The notes beneath the pieces were generated by a model, which saw only the letters and a program-made list of their open reading frames with translations, was not told the DNA's origin and searched no databases. Both the position numbers and the translations under genes were made by a program. A stretch of 31,999 bases of DNA from Planctomycetaceae bacterium. Lineage in GTDB: Bacteria > Planctomycetota > Planctomycetia > Pirellulales > Pirellulaceae. Below, one piece after another: positions 23,798-31,916 of the stretch. Each line of letters starts with the position of its first letter. Positions within the stretch are counted from its first letter, which is position 1. The DNA lies in assembly GCA_007695205.1 (NCBI GenBank), contig REEF01000666.1, forward strand, positions 1-31,999. Reading direction: 5' to 3'.

Positions 23798-24388
23798 GTG
23801 GCAGTACGTATTCGGTTGAAGCGATTGGGGCGGCGACATCGACCGTTCTTTCGCATTTGCGCAATGGATTCCCGCGCACCACGCGACGGGCGAGCGATCG
23901 AAGAGCTTGGTCATTACGACCCGATGGTCCGCGAGACCGATGCGCGAGCGGTTTTGAATGCCGAACGGATCGATTATTGGTTGGGGGTCGGTGCGTTGCC
24001 GACGGAAAAAGTGGCCGTGCTGATCAAGAAGTACGGCACCAACGGCACCCACCTGGAAAAACAGCGCGAGGCGCAGGAAAGGTTGGCTGCAACCAAACCG
24101 ATGGCGCCACCGCCGATGGTCGTCACCAGAAAACAGGAAGAACCGCCGGCGTCGGAAGAGGCAGCCGAGCCCGAGGCGGCTACCACCGAAGCAGTCGAGC
24201 CCGAGGTGGCTGCCACCGAAGCAGTCGAACCCGAAGTGGCTGCCACCGAGGCAGTCGAACCCGAAGCGGCTGCCACCGAAGCAGCCGAACCCGAAGCGGA
24301 TGAGACCAAAGCGGCGAGGGCCGAAGCGGGGGAAACACCGGCGGCCGAGGCGGGTGGCGAGCCTGCAGACGCTCCACCCGAGCCCTAG
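23798..24388 (+). CDS. rpsP: 30S ribosomal protein S16 with long acidic repeat tail
   Basis: Residues 1-85 are a normal S16: (V/M)AVRIRLKRLGRRHRPFFRI, then MDSRAPRDGRAIEELGHYDP and DYWLGVGALPTEKVAVLIKK. S16 helps fold the 5' domain of 16S rRNA. The usual length is about 80-90 residues; here 196, because of a C-terminal tail rich in Ala, Glu and Pro. Residues 122-171 are five ten-residue units of the type AVEPEVAATE. The GTG start at 23798 has GAGGAG six bases upstream. It lies 78 bases after ffh and 16 before trmD. The tail is probably disordered and outside the ribosome core; its role is unknown. A sequencing artefact is unlikely because the units differ slightly and the frame is intact. Confidence 0.95.
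   Translation: MAVRIRLKRLGRRHRPFFRICAMDSRAPRDGRAIEELGHYDPMVRETDARAVLNAERIDYWLGVGALPTEKVAVLIKKYGTNGTHLEKQREAQERLAATKPMAPPPMVVTRKQEEPPASEEAAEPEAATTEAVEPEVAATEAVEPEVAATEAVEPEAAATEAAEPEADETKAARAEAGETPAAEAGGEPADAPPEP
24161..24310 (+). repeat. 30-bp tandem repeat within rpsP
   Basis: Five units start with GCAG(T/C)CGA at 24161, 24191, 24221, 24251 and 24281. The first four are nearly identical at DNA level, while the last diverges in its second half. The step is ten codons, so copy-number changes keep the frame. Confidence 0.88.
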
Positions 24389-24404
24389 ACCGGTTGGGGA
24401 AAAC

Positions 24405-25133
24405 ATGCGTTTCGATGTGGTGACCCTGTTTCCGGACATGTTTCCCGGTTATCTGGGGCAGAGCTTGTTGAACAAAGCCATCGAACGCGGTTTCGTTCAG
24501 GTTCATATCCACGACGTGCGACAGTGGACTCGAAATAAGCATCAGAAAGTTGACGACCGACCTTACGGTGGTGGGCCGGGGATGGTCCTGTGCGTCCAGC
24601 CGGTGGTCGAATGTGTCGAATCGATCCAACAACAGGGGGATGACCCGGGACACGTGATCCTGTTGACTCCGCAGGGGCGACCGCTGAACCAACGGCGGGT
24701 CGAGCAACTGGCGGAGCGGAGACGATTGATTTTATTGTGTGGTCGGTACGAAGGGTTCGATCAGCGGGTGATCGATCTCCTTCAGCCCGAAGAGATTTCG
24801 ATCGGCGACTATGTCCTGAACGGGGGCGAGGTCGCTGCGATGGTCGTCATCGACGCCGTGATCCGTCTGGTACCGGACGTGCTGGGCCAGGCGGAAAGTC
24901 ATCGAGACGATTCGTTTTCGCCGGGAAATCGGTGGCTCGAATTTGCCCAGTACACTCGGCCCCGCGAATTTCGGGGCTTAACCGTACCGCAAGTCCTGCT
25001 GACCGGGAACCATGAAGAGATCGCCCGTTGGAGGCGAGAGCAGAGCTACGAAAAAACAAGACAGCGGCGAGCCGATTTGTTGGACCAGTCGGCCAGCGAG
25101 GTCGGTGCCCGAGAGGAAAAGGAACTACTATGA
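24405..25133 (+). CDS. trmD: tRNA (guanine-N1-)-methyltransferase
   Basis: TrmD methylates G37 next to the anticodon of tRNAs reading CNN codons, using S-adenosylmethionine, and prevents +1 frameshifting. The 242-residue protein has the SPOUT trefoil-knot motifs: PYGGGPGMVL (53-62), LLCGRYEGFDQRV (110-122) and ISIGDYVLNGGE (131-142). The catalytic region SHRDDSFS, with an Asp at 168-169, is followed by YTRPREFRGLTVP. Length is normal. The ATG at 24405 has GGGGA just upstream and lies 16 bases after rpsP. Its stop overlaps the start of rplS by four bases (ATGA), a sign of coupled translation. In many bacteria rimM lies between rpsP and trmD; it does not here. Confidence 0.96.
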   Translation: MRFDVVTLFPDMFPGYLGQSLLNKAIERGFVQVHIHDVRQWTRNKHQKVDDRPYGGGPGMVLCVQPVVECVESIQQQGDDPGHVILLTPQGRPLNQRRVEQLAERRRLILLCGRYEGFDQRVIDLLQPEEISIGDYVLNGGEVAAMVVIDAVIRLVPDVLGQAESHRDDSFSPGNRWLEFAQYTRPREFRGLTVPQVLLTGNHEEIARWRREQSYEKTRQRRADLLDQSASEVGAREEKELL

Positions 25134-25504
25134 ACAAGCAAGCGCTTCTAAACACGGTCGAAGAGACCTGCCTGAAGACCGAGGTGCCTTTCTTTGAGAT
25201 CGGCGATACGGTCGATGTCCACACCAAGATTCTGGAAGGTAACAAAGAACGCGTCCAGATCTTCACCGGAACGGTCATCGCCCGTAGCGGTGGCGGGACT
25301 CGTGAGATGTTCACCGTGCGACGCATCGTCGCCGGGGAAGGCGTCGAGCGAAAGTTTCCTCTGCATTCGCCCCGCATCGAGAAGATCGAGGTCAAACGGT
25401 CAGGCGTGGTTCGCCGAGCCAAGCTGTACTTCCTGCGCAAACGGGTCGGCAAGGCCGTGCGTTTGAAGGAACGCCGCGCGAAGCAGGTTGCCGATTCCAA
25501 GTAG
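25130..25504 (+). CDS. rplS: 50S ribosomal protein L19
   Basis: L19 sits at the interface of the ribosomal subunits. The 124-residue product contains the family pattern F-E-I-G-D-T-V-D-V-H, KERVQIFTGTVIARSGGGTR, EMFTVRRIVAGEGVERKFPLHSPRIEKIEV and the C-terminal RRAKLYFLRKRVGKAVRLKE-type end. Length is usual (115-125). The start ATG at 25130 overlaps the trmD stop (ATGA, 25130-25133) and follows AAGGA at a seven-base distance; the frame open further upstream belongs to trmD overlap. The neighbours match the widespread rpsP-(rimM)-trmD-rplS operon. Confidence 0.96.
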   Translation: MNKQALLNTVEETCLKTEVPFFEIGDTVDVHTKILEGNKERVQIFTGTVIARSGGGTREMFTVRRIVAGEGVERKFPLHSPRIEKIEVKRSGVVRRAKLYFLRKRVGKAVRLKERRAKQVADSK

Positions 25505-25554
25505 ATCGGCAGTTCCCCATCGCTGGAACACTTCCCAACCGGGGGGAGGTTGCC

Positions 25555-25983
25555 TTGAGAATCTGGCCGAAATTCGGTGAACTGGTCGCACGCTGGCGGC
25601 GTCCGGAAACCCTGGGCCAGCGTGGTGAATCCGAAGCGGCCCGATTCTTGCGAAAGAAAGGCTACGTGATCGTGGCCCGTTCCGATCGACAGCGTTTGGG
25701 AGAAATCGATCTGGTCGCCGTGGATGGTTCGACGATCGTCTTCGTCGAAGTAAAGACGCGTCGCTCGCACGAAGCGGGGCATCCCGCCGATGCAGTCGAC
25801 CAGCAGAAGCAGCTCCGGCTGACTCGGCTGGCCCTCGCGTTCTTGAAGCGGCACGGCTTGCTGGAATCCCCGGCTCGTTTCGATGTGATCGCGGTCACGT
25901 GGCCCGCAGACTGCCGCAAGCCGACGATCGAACATTACGTAAACGCTTTCGAAGCCGTCGGTCGCTGGCAGTTGTTCAGCTAA
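25555..25983 (+). CDS. yraN: UPF0102 family protein YraN
   Basis: This 142-residue protein belongs to the YraN/UPF0102 family, small proteins with a nuclease-like (PD-(D/E)XK) core whose job is not well established. Visible motifs are GQRGESEAARFLRKKGY (21-37), LGEIDLVAVDGST (48-60) with D52, and VFVEVKTRRS with E65 and K67, which form the typical E...D...E-x-K set. The start is a TTG at 25555, supported by GGAGG five bases upstream within a run GGGGGGAGG. It follows rplS by 50 bases, a position common for yraN next to translation and RNase H genes, and is probably the last gene of the ffh-rpsP-trmD-rplS transcript. Its TAA stop touches an inverted repeat. Confidence 0.92.
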   Translation: MRIWPKFGELVARWRRPETLGQRGESEAARFLRKKGYVIVARSDRQRLGEIDLVAVDGSTIVFVEVKTRRSHEAGHPADAVDQQKQLRLTRLALAFLKRHGLLESPARFDVIAVTWPADCRKPTIEHYVNAFEAVGRWQLFS

Positions 25984-26083
25984 GCACCGGTCGAGAAATA
26001 ACTGACGCACTTTCTGCCCCCTCACCCTGCCCTCTCCCACGAGGGGCGAGGGGACATCGGACAGTGATTTCTCGAACGGTGCT
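25983..26083. repeat. Fold-back element spanning the gap between converging yraN and galT stops
   Basis: AGCACCGGTCGAGAAATAACTG (25983-26004; shown as AGCACC...AACTG) pairs with its inverted copy at 26062-26083, 20 of 22 positions. Inside lies a CCCTC-ACC-CTG-CCCTC ... GAGGGGCGAGGGG segment that can fold again. The left arm begins on the last base of the yraN stop and the right arm ends within the galT stop. It may end transcription from both sides; no long T run is present. Confidence 0.8.
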
Positions 26084-27161
26084 ATGGTTCGTTCAAGAGC
26101 GAATAGTGCCGTTCGGACACCTCACGCAGCCTGGCAGCCGCTTGTTCGGGAGTCAGGTCGCGTTGGGATTCGGCCAGCATCTCGTAACCGACCATGAACT
26201 TCTTGACCGTCGCCGAACGCAACAGCGGCGGAAAGTAGTGAGCGTGCAGTTGCCAGTGGTGGTGGTCGTCCGCATCGGTCGGTGCGCCATGCCAGCCCAT
26301 CGAGTAAGGAAACGAGGTCTGAAACAGGTTGTCGTAGCGAGTCAATAGTCGCTTCATCAAGTCCGCCAGGTCGTCTCGCTGGGCGCTGGTCATCTCGGGC
26401 AGTCGACGGATTGATTTGCAACGAGGCAGGACAAGCGTCTCGAACGGCCAGGTCGCCCAGTAGGGAACCACCGCGATCCAATGGGCTCCCTGCACCACGA
26501 CTCGTTCGCCGTACTGAAGTTCGCATCGGGCGTAATCCACGAGCAACGGGACACCATGTCGCGTGAAGTATTCTCGCTGCTGCTGGTCCTCTCTCCACGC
26601 CAACTCGGGCAACCGATCCACGGCCCAGATCTGGCCGTGCGGGTGCGGGTTGGAACAACCTTGCACCGCTCCCTTGTTCTCGAAGACCTGTACCCAGCGA
26701 TAGCGTGCACCCAATTCGACGGTCTGTTCCGCCCACATGTCGATCACCCCTCGGATCGCGGGCACGGTCATCTCGGGAAGCGTCAAATCATGTCGCGGCG
26801 AGAAGCAGACCACTCGGCATGTCCCGTGTACCGTCTGACGGCGGAATAATTCGTCTTCAACGCCAGATGGCTTCTGCTGGTCAGGTTGGTTTTTCGTTTC
26901 GAGCAGACCGGTCACTGGGGCGGGCAGCAGCGCGGGAAAATCGTTGGGAAAGACGTAGGTGCCGGAATAATCGGGGTTACAGTCCCCGCTGGCCCGCCGG
27001 TTGCCCGGGCATAGATAGCAGGTGGGATCGTAGGGCGGCCGCGATTCACCAGCAGATTCCTCCTGCTGCCCCTGCCACGGACGCTGGGTGCGATGAGGCG
27101 ACACGAGAATCCATTGGCCGGTCAATGGGTTGTAGCGACGATGCGGCTGTTCGTCCGACAT
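26082..27161 (-). CDS. galT: Galactose-1-phosphate uridylyltransferase
   Basis: GalT exchanges UMP between UDP-glucose and galactose-1-phosphate in the Leloir pathway, through a uridylyl-histidine. The 359-residue protein has the classical active site S-N-P-H-P-H-G-Q-I-W (170-179) with H175 as the expected nucleophile, zinc-type C48 and C51 (CYLCPGN), the start RRYNPLTGQWILVSPHR, the FENKGAVQGCSNPHPHGQ loop and the late HHHWQLHAHYFPPLLRS. The ATG at 27161 gives the standard N-terminus; GGGAG lies about nine bases upstream. It follows galK by 51 bases, so galK-galT is an operon. A second, distinct GalT-like gene at 18099-17083 has a different active-site motif. galE is not in the window. Confidence 0.95.
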   Translation of the reverse strand: MSDEQPHRRYNPLTGQWILVSPHRTQRPWQGQQEESAGESRPPYDPTCYLCPGNRRASGDCNPDYSGTYVFPNDFPALLPAPVTGLLETKNQPDQQKPSGVEDELFRRQTVHGTCRVVCFSPRHDLTLPEMTVPAIRGVIDMWAEQTVELGARYRWVQVFENKGAVQGCSNPHPHGQIWAVDRLPELAWREDQQQREYFTRHGVPLLVDYARCELQYGERVVVQGAHWIAVVPYWATWPFETLVLPRCKSIRRLPEMTSAQRDDLADLMKRLLTRYDNLFQTSFPYSMGWHGAPTDADDHHHWQLHAHYFPPLLRSATVKKFMVGYEMLAESQRDLTPEQAAARLREVSERHYSLLNEP

Positions 27162-27212
27162 GCTGATGATCTCCCGGGGCGATGAGACTCCATGGCCGGC
27201 AGCCACCCGGCA

Positions 27213-28445
27213 TCAACCAAGCACAATGTGCGCGCCGGCTGCGGGCCGAGTGGTAAACAGACTGGGCACGATACCGGTTTGATTTCGGTAGCCGTCATGA
27301 ATCGCGTGCGCCACAGCGTCCAGATGCTCGCTTCGCACCAGACTGACCGTACAACCCCCGAAGCCGCCACCGGTCATGCGCGAACCGATCACGGCACCGG
27401 GCGGCTGCTGGCCCGCCAGTTCGACCAGCAGGTCCAGTTCCCTGCAGCTCACCTCGTAATCGTCACGCAGCGAAGCATGGCTGGCATCCATCAGTTGACC
27501 CGTGTGTTGCCAGTCGCCGGCAGCGATGGCCTGGGCAGCTTGACGAGTCCGTTCGATTTCGCCGATCACGTGGCGTGCGCGGCGGACCAGGACGGGCGGT
27601 AACGCGGCCGAACGATCGGCCAAAAGATCCAGGTTGGCATCCCGCAACGACGGTACGCCGAGTTCCTTCGCCGCCCGTTCGCACTGCTCACGACGCTCGG
27701 CGTACTCGCCGCCCGTCAATTCGTGTTTGACATTCGTATTGATGATCAGCACCTGGACTTGAGGATCGTTCAAGGGCACCGGAGTGATCTCGGCGGAGCG
27801 GCAATCGAGCAGCATCAGATGGTCCGGACGCCCGAACACGGAACTGAATTGGTCCATGATCCCACACGGCACTCCGGCGAACCGATGCTCGGCCTGCTGG
27901 CACAACAGGGCCTTGTCAACAAGCGGCATCGAACGACCCGTCACGGCCTCGACCAGCGTCGCCGTGGCCACCTCCAGGGCAGCACTGCTGGACAACCCGC
28001 CACCCAGCGGCACGTTGGAATCGACCAGCATGTCCAACGCCCCCGCCTCCATCCCCGCATCGCGACATCCAACCAAAACCCCCAGGACATACCGAGCCCA
28101 CGGTGCGAGTTCCTCGTTGCTGGTGTGGTCCAGCGAGATCCATTCGGCCTGTTCGAACGCCGAACTGCTCAGACGGATCGGCATCGGTCGCGAGATCGGT
28201 TGAGGCCGATCCGCCGCGATCACGACGTAACGCTGGATCGCCATCGGCAAGACGAACCCATCGTTGTAATCCGTGTGCTCGCCGATCACGTTTACCCGTC
28301 CGGGCGCCGCAGCGATCCAGCGCGGCGGGCGCCCAAAACGATCCTCGAAACCCGCTTGGGCACGGTTTACCAAAGATGCGAGCGGAACAGGTGCGGGGAT
28401 CACGGGCGAAGCGTGGGCGGTCGAAGGGTTGGACGGAAAGGTCAT
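27213..28445 (-). CDS. galK: Galactokinase
   Basis: GalK phosphorylates alpha-D-galactose with ATP, the entry step of the Leloir pathway. The 410-residue GHMP-family protein carries the galactokinase signature GRVNVIGEHTDYNDGF (49-64), the ATP loop VPLGGGLSSSAALEVA (145-160), the catalytic Asp in CGIMDQF (D198) and the third GHMP motif GSRMTGGGFGGCTV. The N-terminal 25 residues are a proline- and alanine-rich lead that may be dispensable. The ATG at 28445 has GAGAG eight bases upstream. galT follows 51 bases downstream, and an exported sugar-isomerase-like gene lies 50 bases upstream on the same strand, so the three may be co-transcribed. Confidence 0.95.
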   Translation of the reverse strand: MTFPSNPSTAHASPVIPAPVPLASLVNRAQAGFEDRFGRPPRWIAAAPGRVNVIGEHTDYNDGFVLPMAIQRYVVIAADRPQPISRPMPIRLSSSAFEQAEWISLDHTSNEELAPWARYVLGVLVGCRDAGMEAGALDMLVDSNVPLGGGLSSSAALEVATATLVEAVTGRSMPLVDKALLCQQAEHRFAGVPCGIMDQFSSVFGRPDHLMLLDCRSAEITPVPLNDPQVQVLIINTNVKHELTGGEYAERREQCERAAKELGVPSLRDANLDLLADRSAALPPVLVRRARHVIGEIERTRQAAQAIAAGDWQHTGQLMDASHASLRDDYEVSCRELDLLVELAGQQPPGAVIGSRMTGGGFGGCTVSLVRSEHLDAVAHAIHDGYRNQTGIVPSLFTTRPAAGAHIVLG

Positions 28446-28495
28446 GGATCAGCTCTCAAGATTCGAGGGGGCCATGGACATCGGTATCATCAGAC

Positions 28496-29377
28496 TCAGG
28501 GCGAAGTAGTCAAAGGTTCGCCAAGCTCGACCTGGTATTGCTTCCAGGTGCGCATCGATTGCTGCAGGTTTTCTATCGGATCGCCGGGCACCGCATAGCA
28601 CTGCAACCCGATCGGGCCTTCGTAACCCGTCTGACGTATCTTTCGCAGGAAATCGGCCACATCGAAATCACCTTGACCCAGCGGCTGGATCAACCGGTCC
28701 CAACCGAAGCCTGGCTGTTTCGCATCCGCGCCATTGATCGATACCATCATCAGCAGATCGGCCGCCTGCCGAATCGTCTCGTCCAGCTTGGAACCTTGGT
28801 CCGTCATCAGTTCATGGCACAGATTGATCGATACTCCCAGATTCGGGCGATCCACCCGTCGGGCCAATCGCAGCGCATCGGCCGTGGTTGCCACATAGAA
28901 TCCGCTGTGCGGATACAAGGCGACCGGCAGCTTGCGAGCAGCCGCCATTTCAGCGATTTCACCGACAATCTCGGCTGCCCGATCATCCTCCTGTCCGTAT
29001 CGGCCGCCGATAACGGTCAACCATACGACCACGTCGGTGCCTTGTAATTCGTCCATCATCCGAGACATCTGCGGATCGTAAGCAGGCGTCTTATCCAGGT
29101 TGCAGCCCACGTAGGTGCTGAACACCTTCAACCCCGCCTCCTGATACTGCCGGACCAACGGCGCCACCTGAAAACCGCTGGCCCCCATCCCCGCATAGCC
29201 CAGTCGACCGAGCACCGTCGTCGGATCATCGACGCCACGCAGTCCGTTGTCGAACACAAAAAACGGATTAGGCAAGCCCGGTTGGTCCGCGCGACATGGC
29301 GAAGGACCGATCATGCAGACCCCCAGCAACACAGGACACAGGAACCGGACCATCTCTTTCAGACAAAGCGTACTCAT
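28496..29377 (-). CDS. Exported sugar phosphate isomerase/epimerase-like TIM-barrel protein
   Basis: The 293-residue product resembles the xylose isomerase/AP-endonuclease-2-like TIM-barrel family. A signal peptide is seen (hydrophobic FLCPVLLGVCMIGPSP, cleavage near C-R-A-D, residue 31), so it works outside the cytoplasm, as many planctomycete members do. Barrel motifs include VLGRLGYAGMGAS, then VFSTYVGCNLD, ALYPHSGFYVATTADALRL (His in the metal region), LGVSINLCHELM and MVSINGADAKQPG, ending in GYEGPIGLQCYAVPGDP. Metal-ligand-like residues (H, N, H/E) are present but the sugar cannot be predicted. The ATG at 29377 has GGGGA seven bases upstream. It lies 50 bases before galK and is divergent from the sulfatase gene. 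Confidence 0.88.
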   Translation of the reverse strand: MSTLCLKEMVRFLCPVLLGVCMIGPSPCRADQPGLPNPFFVFDNGLRGVDDPTTVLGRLGYAGMGASGFQVAPLVRQYQEAGLKVFSTYVGCNLDKTPAYDPQMSRMMDELQGTDVVVWLTVIGGRYGQEDDRAAEIVGEIAEMAAARKLPVALYPHSGFYVATTADALRLARRVDRPNLGVSINLCHELMTDQGSKLDETIRQAADLLMMVSINGADAKQPGFGWDRLIQPLGQGDFDVADFLRKIRQTGYEGPIGLQCYAVPGDPIENLQQSMRTWKQYQVELGEPLTTSP

Positions 29378-29623
29378 CAGCGATTCCCCGTTTTATACGG
29401 CACAGGAAAATACCCACAGCGGAAGTCTCCCATGCGTCCGCGATCGATTCAAGAGGGGATCCAATCCGTTGCGTTTTCCTTTGGGGTTCTCGAGGTCGCA
29501 TCAGGCACCTCAACGATCCGGGGTGTTGCCCGGCGCGAGACAACCGGTTACGCTGCCAAATGAACGGATTGCCGTGCACATCGCAGCGCCTTTCGAACCT
29601 GTCGGATAGAATAGCAACCCACC

Positions 29624-31894
29624 ATGATCCATCGATTCATCATCGGAGCGTTCGTGATCGCCGGCACGATGTTGGCCGGGAAGATCACGGCGCACGAGCG
29701 GCCGAACATTGTCTTTATCATCGCCGATGACTTGGGCTATTCGGATCTCGGGTGCTACGGTGGCGAAATCGACACGCCGCGTCTGGACCGGTTGGCCCGC
29801 GAGGGGTTGCGTTTCCGCCAATTCTACAACCAGGCAAAGTGCGAGCCCACGCGCGCGGCATTGATGACCGGATTGTATCACCCGCGCGCGGGTCTGGCGC
29901 TGCAGAATCCTAGCGTCACCCTCGGGGAAGCCCTGCGTGCCGCGGGCTACCGCACCGGTATCGTCGGCAAATGGCATTTGCCCAGGAATCCGACCCGCAA
30001 GGAACAAACGCCGATCGAACGCGGGTTCGACCATTTCTACGGCTTGTACGATGGGGCGTCCGACTATTTTCCCAGCGCGATCGGCCGCAACAAGGTTTCG
30101 CTCGACGCGTACACGCCCGGCAACTTCATCACGCCCCTGGACCACGCGCACTTCCGACCGCATGATCGCTGGGGACATGGCCCGGACGCTCAGCGGTTCC
30201 TGCTGCAATCGACGTTTCCCGAGGATTACTACATGACGGATGCCTTCGGGGACCACGCCGTCGCCTTGATCGAAGATGCGGTGGCAGATCCCTCGGGCGC
30301 TCCCTTCTTCCTGTATCTTTCCTTCAACGCACCGCACACGCCATTGCAAGCGCCAACGCCGCTGATCGACAAGTATCGTGATCTGTACCGGCGCGGCTGG
30401 GATGTGTTGCGCGAGGAAAAATGGACGCGTCTGCAGGCCAACGGGCTGATCGAACCACCGTGGCGTTTGCCGCCGTGGCGTGACGATGTGCCCCCCTGGC
30501 ACGAACTCACGACGGTTCAGCAGGAAAAGGAGGCACATCGACGCGCCGTGTACGCAGCCATGGTGGACAGCATGGATCAGAACATCGGCAAGGTGCTGGA
30601 TGCGTTGGACCGCTTGGATCGCACCAAGCATCCCGGTCTGTCGGACAACACGCTGGTCATGTTCATGAGCGACAATGGTGCGCAGGCGTTCGATAATGCC
30701 AACCCACCGAATCGCCAAGTGGACCCCTCGCATCCCGATTCTCGCTGGTGCATGGGCGCGGTATGGTCGGCCTTCAGCAACATGCCGTTCCGCTATAACA
30801 AGCAGTCGCAACATCAAGGCGGACATTGCTCGCCGCTGATCGCACGGTGGCCGGCAGTGATCGCACCGGCGACGATCACGGATCAGCCCGGCCACATTAT
30901 CGACATCATGGCTACTTTTGTAGACATCGGCGACGTGGATTACGATGCACTGGATGTGCCGCCGTTGGACGGCGCCAGCTTGCGGCCGATCCTAGAGGGC
31001 GGCCATCGGCCGCCGCCGGATTTCTGGGGCTTCGAATTCGGTGGCATGGACCTGGCGGTGATTCAAGGCGAATGGAAGCTGGTCAACTTCCGCAGCGGGC
31101 CGTGGCGCTTGTTCAATCTGCGGGAGGACCGTACGGAAATGCGGAACTTGGCCTGGCAGCATCCCGAGCGGGTGCGGTCCATGGCGGCGCTGTACGATCA
31201 ATGGTCCCAGGACACCTTCGGCAACGACCAACGCATCTTTGCTCAACGCCGCACTCGCGATCGATTGGGACCACAGCATATGCGTTACACGGAAGTGTTG
31301 GAGAGCAACCGTCTGGGCTTCTACGCCAACCCGCCCATCGGCGTCACCGCTGCCGGGATCGGCGATGCGCCGGGGGCCGCAGTACGCGAGATCCACGAGA
31401 TTTGGACGCTGCGAGCGTCGGGGACCGGTATGGCGGCGACCGGCCGCGATGCGTTCACCTTCGTGGGAAAACCGTTCTCCGGTGACGGGGAAATCATCAC
31501 CTTGGTCGAGGCCGTCAAGCCGTCGGGCAAGGTGCGGCTGGGCGTGATGTTCCGCGCCACGCTGGAACCGGACAGTCCTTTCGTGATGACCGGCCTGAAC
31601 CCCGGGCCGGGCCGCACACTTCAGATCGTGCGCGATCGTCCGGGCGCAGATTCCAAGGTCACGCGCGGCGAAGACGGTGTGCTCGCGCCTTTCTTCCTGC
31701 GCTTGGCGCGGCACGGCGACAAATTCACCGCCTCCTATGCTTCCGCGGACAGCTACGTGTGGAAGGATTTCGCCACGACCACCGTGACGCTGCCCGCCGA
31801 AGGTTGGGCCGGTCTGGCCGCCTCGTCCGGCACCGCGTCGGAAACGGTCGAGGTGATTTTTCGTGAATGGGAGAACATGGTCACTGAAAGGTGA
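29624..31894 (+). CDS. Exported sulfatase with extra C-terminal domain
   Basis: This 756-residue protein belongs to the type I sulfatases, which cleave sulfate esters from polysaccharides or other sulfated compounds. A signal peptide occupies about 1-23. Metal-binding D35-D36 lie in IIADDLGYSD. The C-x-P-x-R motif (C73-E-P-T-R) is the site where a formylglycine-generating enzyme modifies the cysteine. GIVGKWH, FNAPHTPLQAP and FMSDNGAQ complete the active site. The sulfatase part ends near 530; residues about 570-756 form an extra beta-rich region (IWTLRASGTGMAATGRD, then VRLGVMFRATLEPDSPFV), resembling concanavalin-like carbohydrate-associated domains, an inference. No ribosome site precedes the ATG at 29624; a TAGAAT box only 11 bases upstream would give an almost leaderless mRNA. 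By eye the gene is richer in GCGCG strings than its neighbours. Confidence 0.95.
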   Translation: MIHRFIIGAFVIAGTMLAGKITAHERPNIVFIIADDLGYSDLGCYGGEIDTPRLDRLAREGLRFRQFYNQAKCEPTRAALMTGLYHPRAGLALQNPSVTLGEALRAAGYRTGIVGKWHLPRNPTRKEQTPIERGFDHFYGLYDGASDYFPSAIGRNKVSLDAYTPGNFITPLDHAHFRPHDRWGHGPDAQRFLLQSTFPEDYYMTDAFGDHAVALIEDAVADPSGAPFFLYLSFNAPHTPLQAPTPLIDKYRDLYRRGWDVLREEKWTRLQANGLIEPPWRLPPWRDDVPPWHELTTVQQEKEAHRRAVYAAMVDSMDQNIGKVLDALDRLDRTKHPGLSDNTLVMFMSDNGAQAFDNANPPNRQVDPSHPDSRWCMGAVWSAFSNMPFRYNKQSQHQGGHCSPLIARWPAVIAPATITDQPGHIIDIMATFVDIGDVDYDALDVPPLDGASLRPILEGGHRPPPDFWGFEFGGMDLAVIQGEWKLVNFRSGPWRLFNLREDRTEMRNLAWQHPERVRSMAALYDQWSQDTFGNDQRIFAQRRTRDRLGPQHMRYTEVLESNRLGFYANPPIGVTAAGIGDAPGAAVREIHEIWTLRASGTGMAATGRDAFTFVGKPFSGDGEIITLVEAVKPSGKVRLGVMFRATLEPDSPFVMTGLNPGPGRTLQIVRDRPGADSKVTRGEDGVLAPFFLRLARHGDKFTASYASADSYVWKDFATTTVTLPAEGWAGLAASSGTASETVEVIFREWENMVTER

Positions 31895-31916
31895 TGATCC
31901 CGCAGGCAGGAAGGTC

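Noticed and set aside
29510..30895. A 461-codon frame antisense to the sulfatase, and similar long antisense frames over ispD, GH57, galK and ffh
   Set aside because: All mirror the codon structure of the true gene on the other strand and lack family motifs and ribosome sites.
29624..31894. Sulfatase gene as a recent horizontal acquisition
   Set aside because: Its GCGCG-rich composition is only an impression by eye; sulfatases are abundant in planctomycetes and no mobile element borders it.
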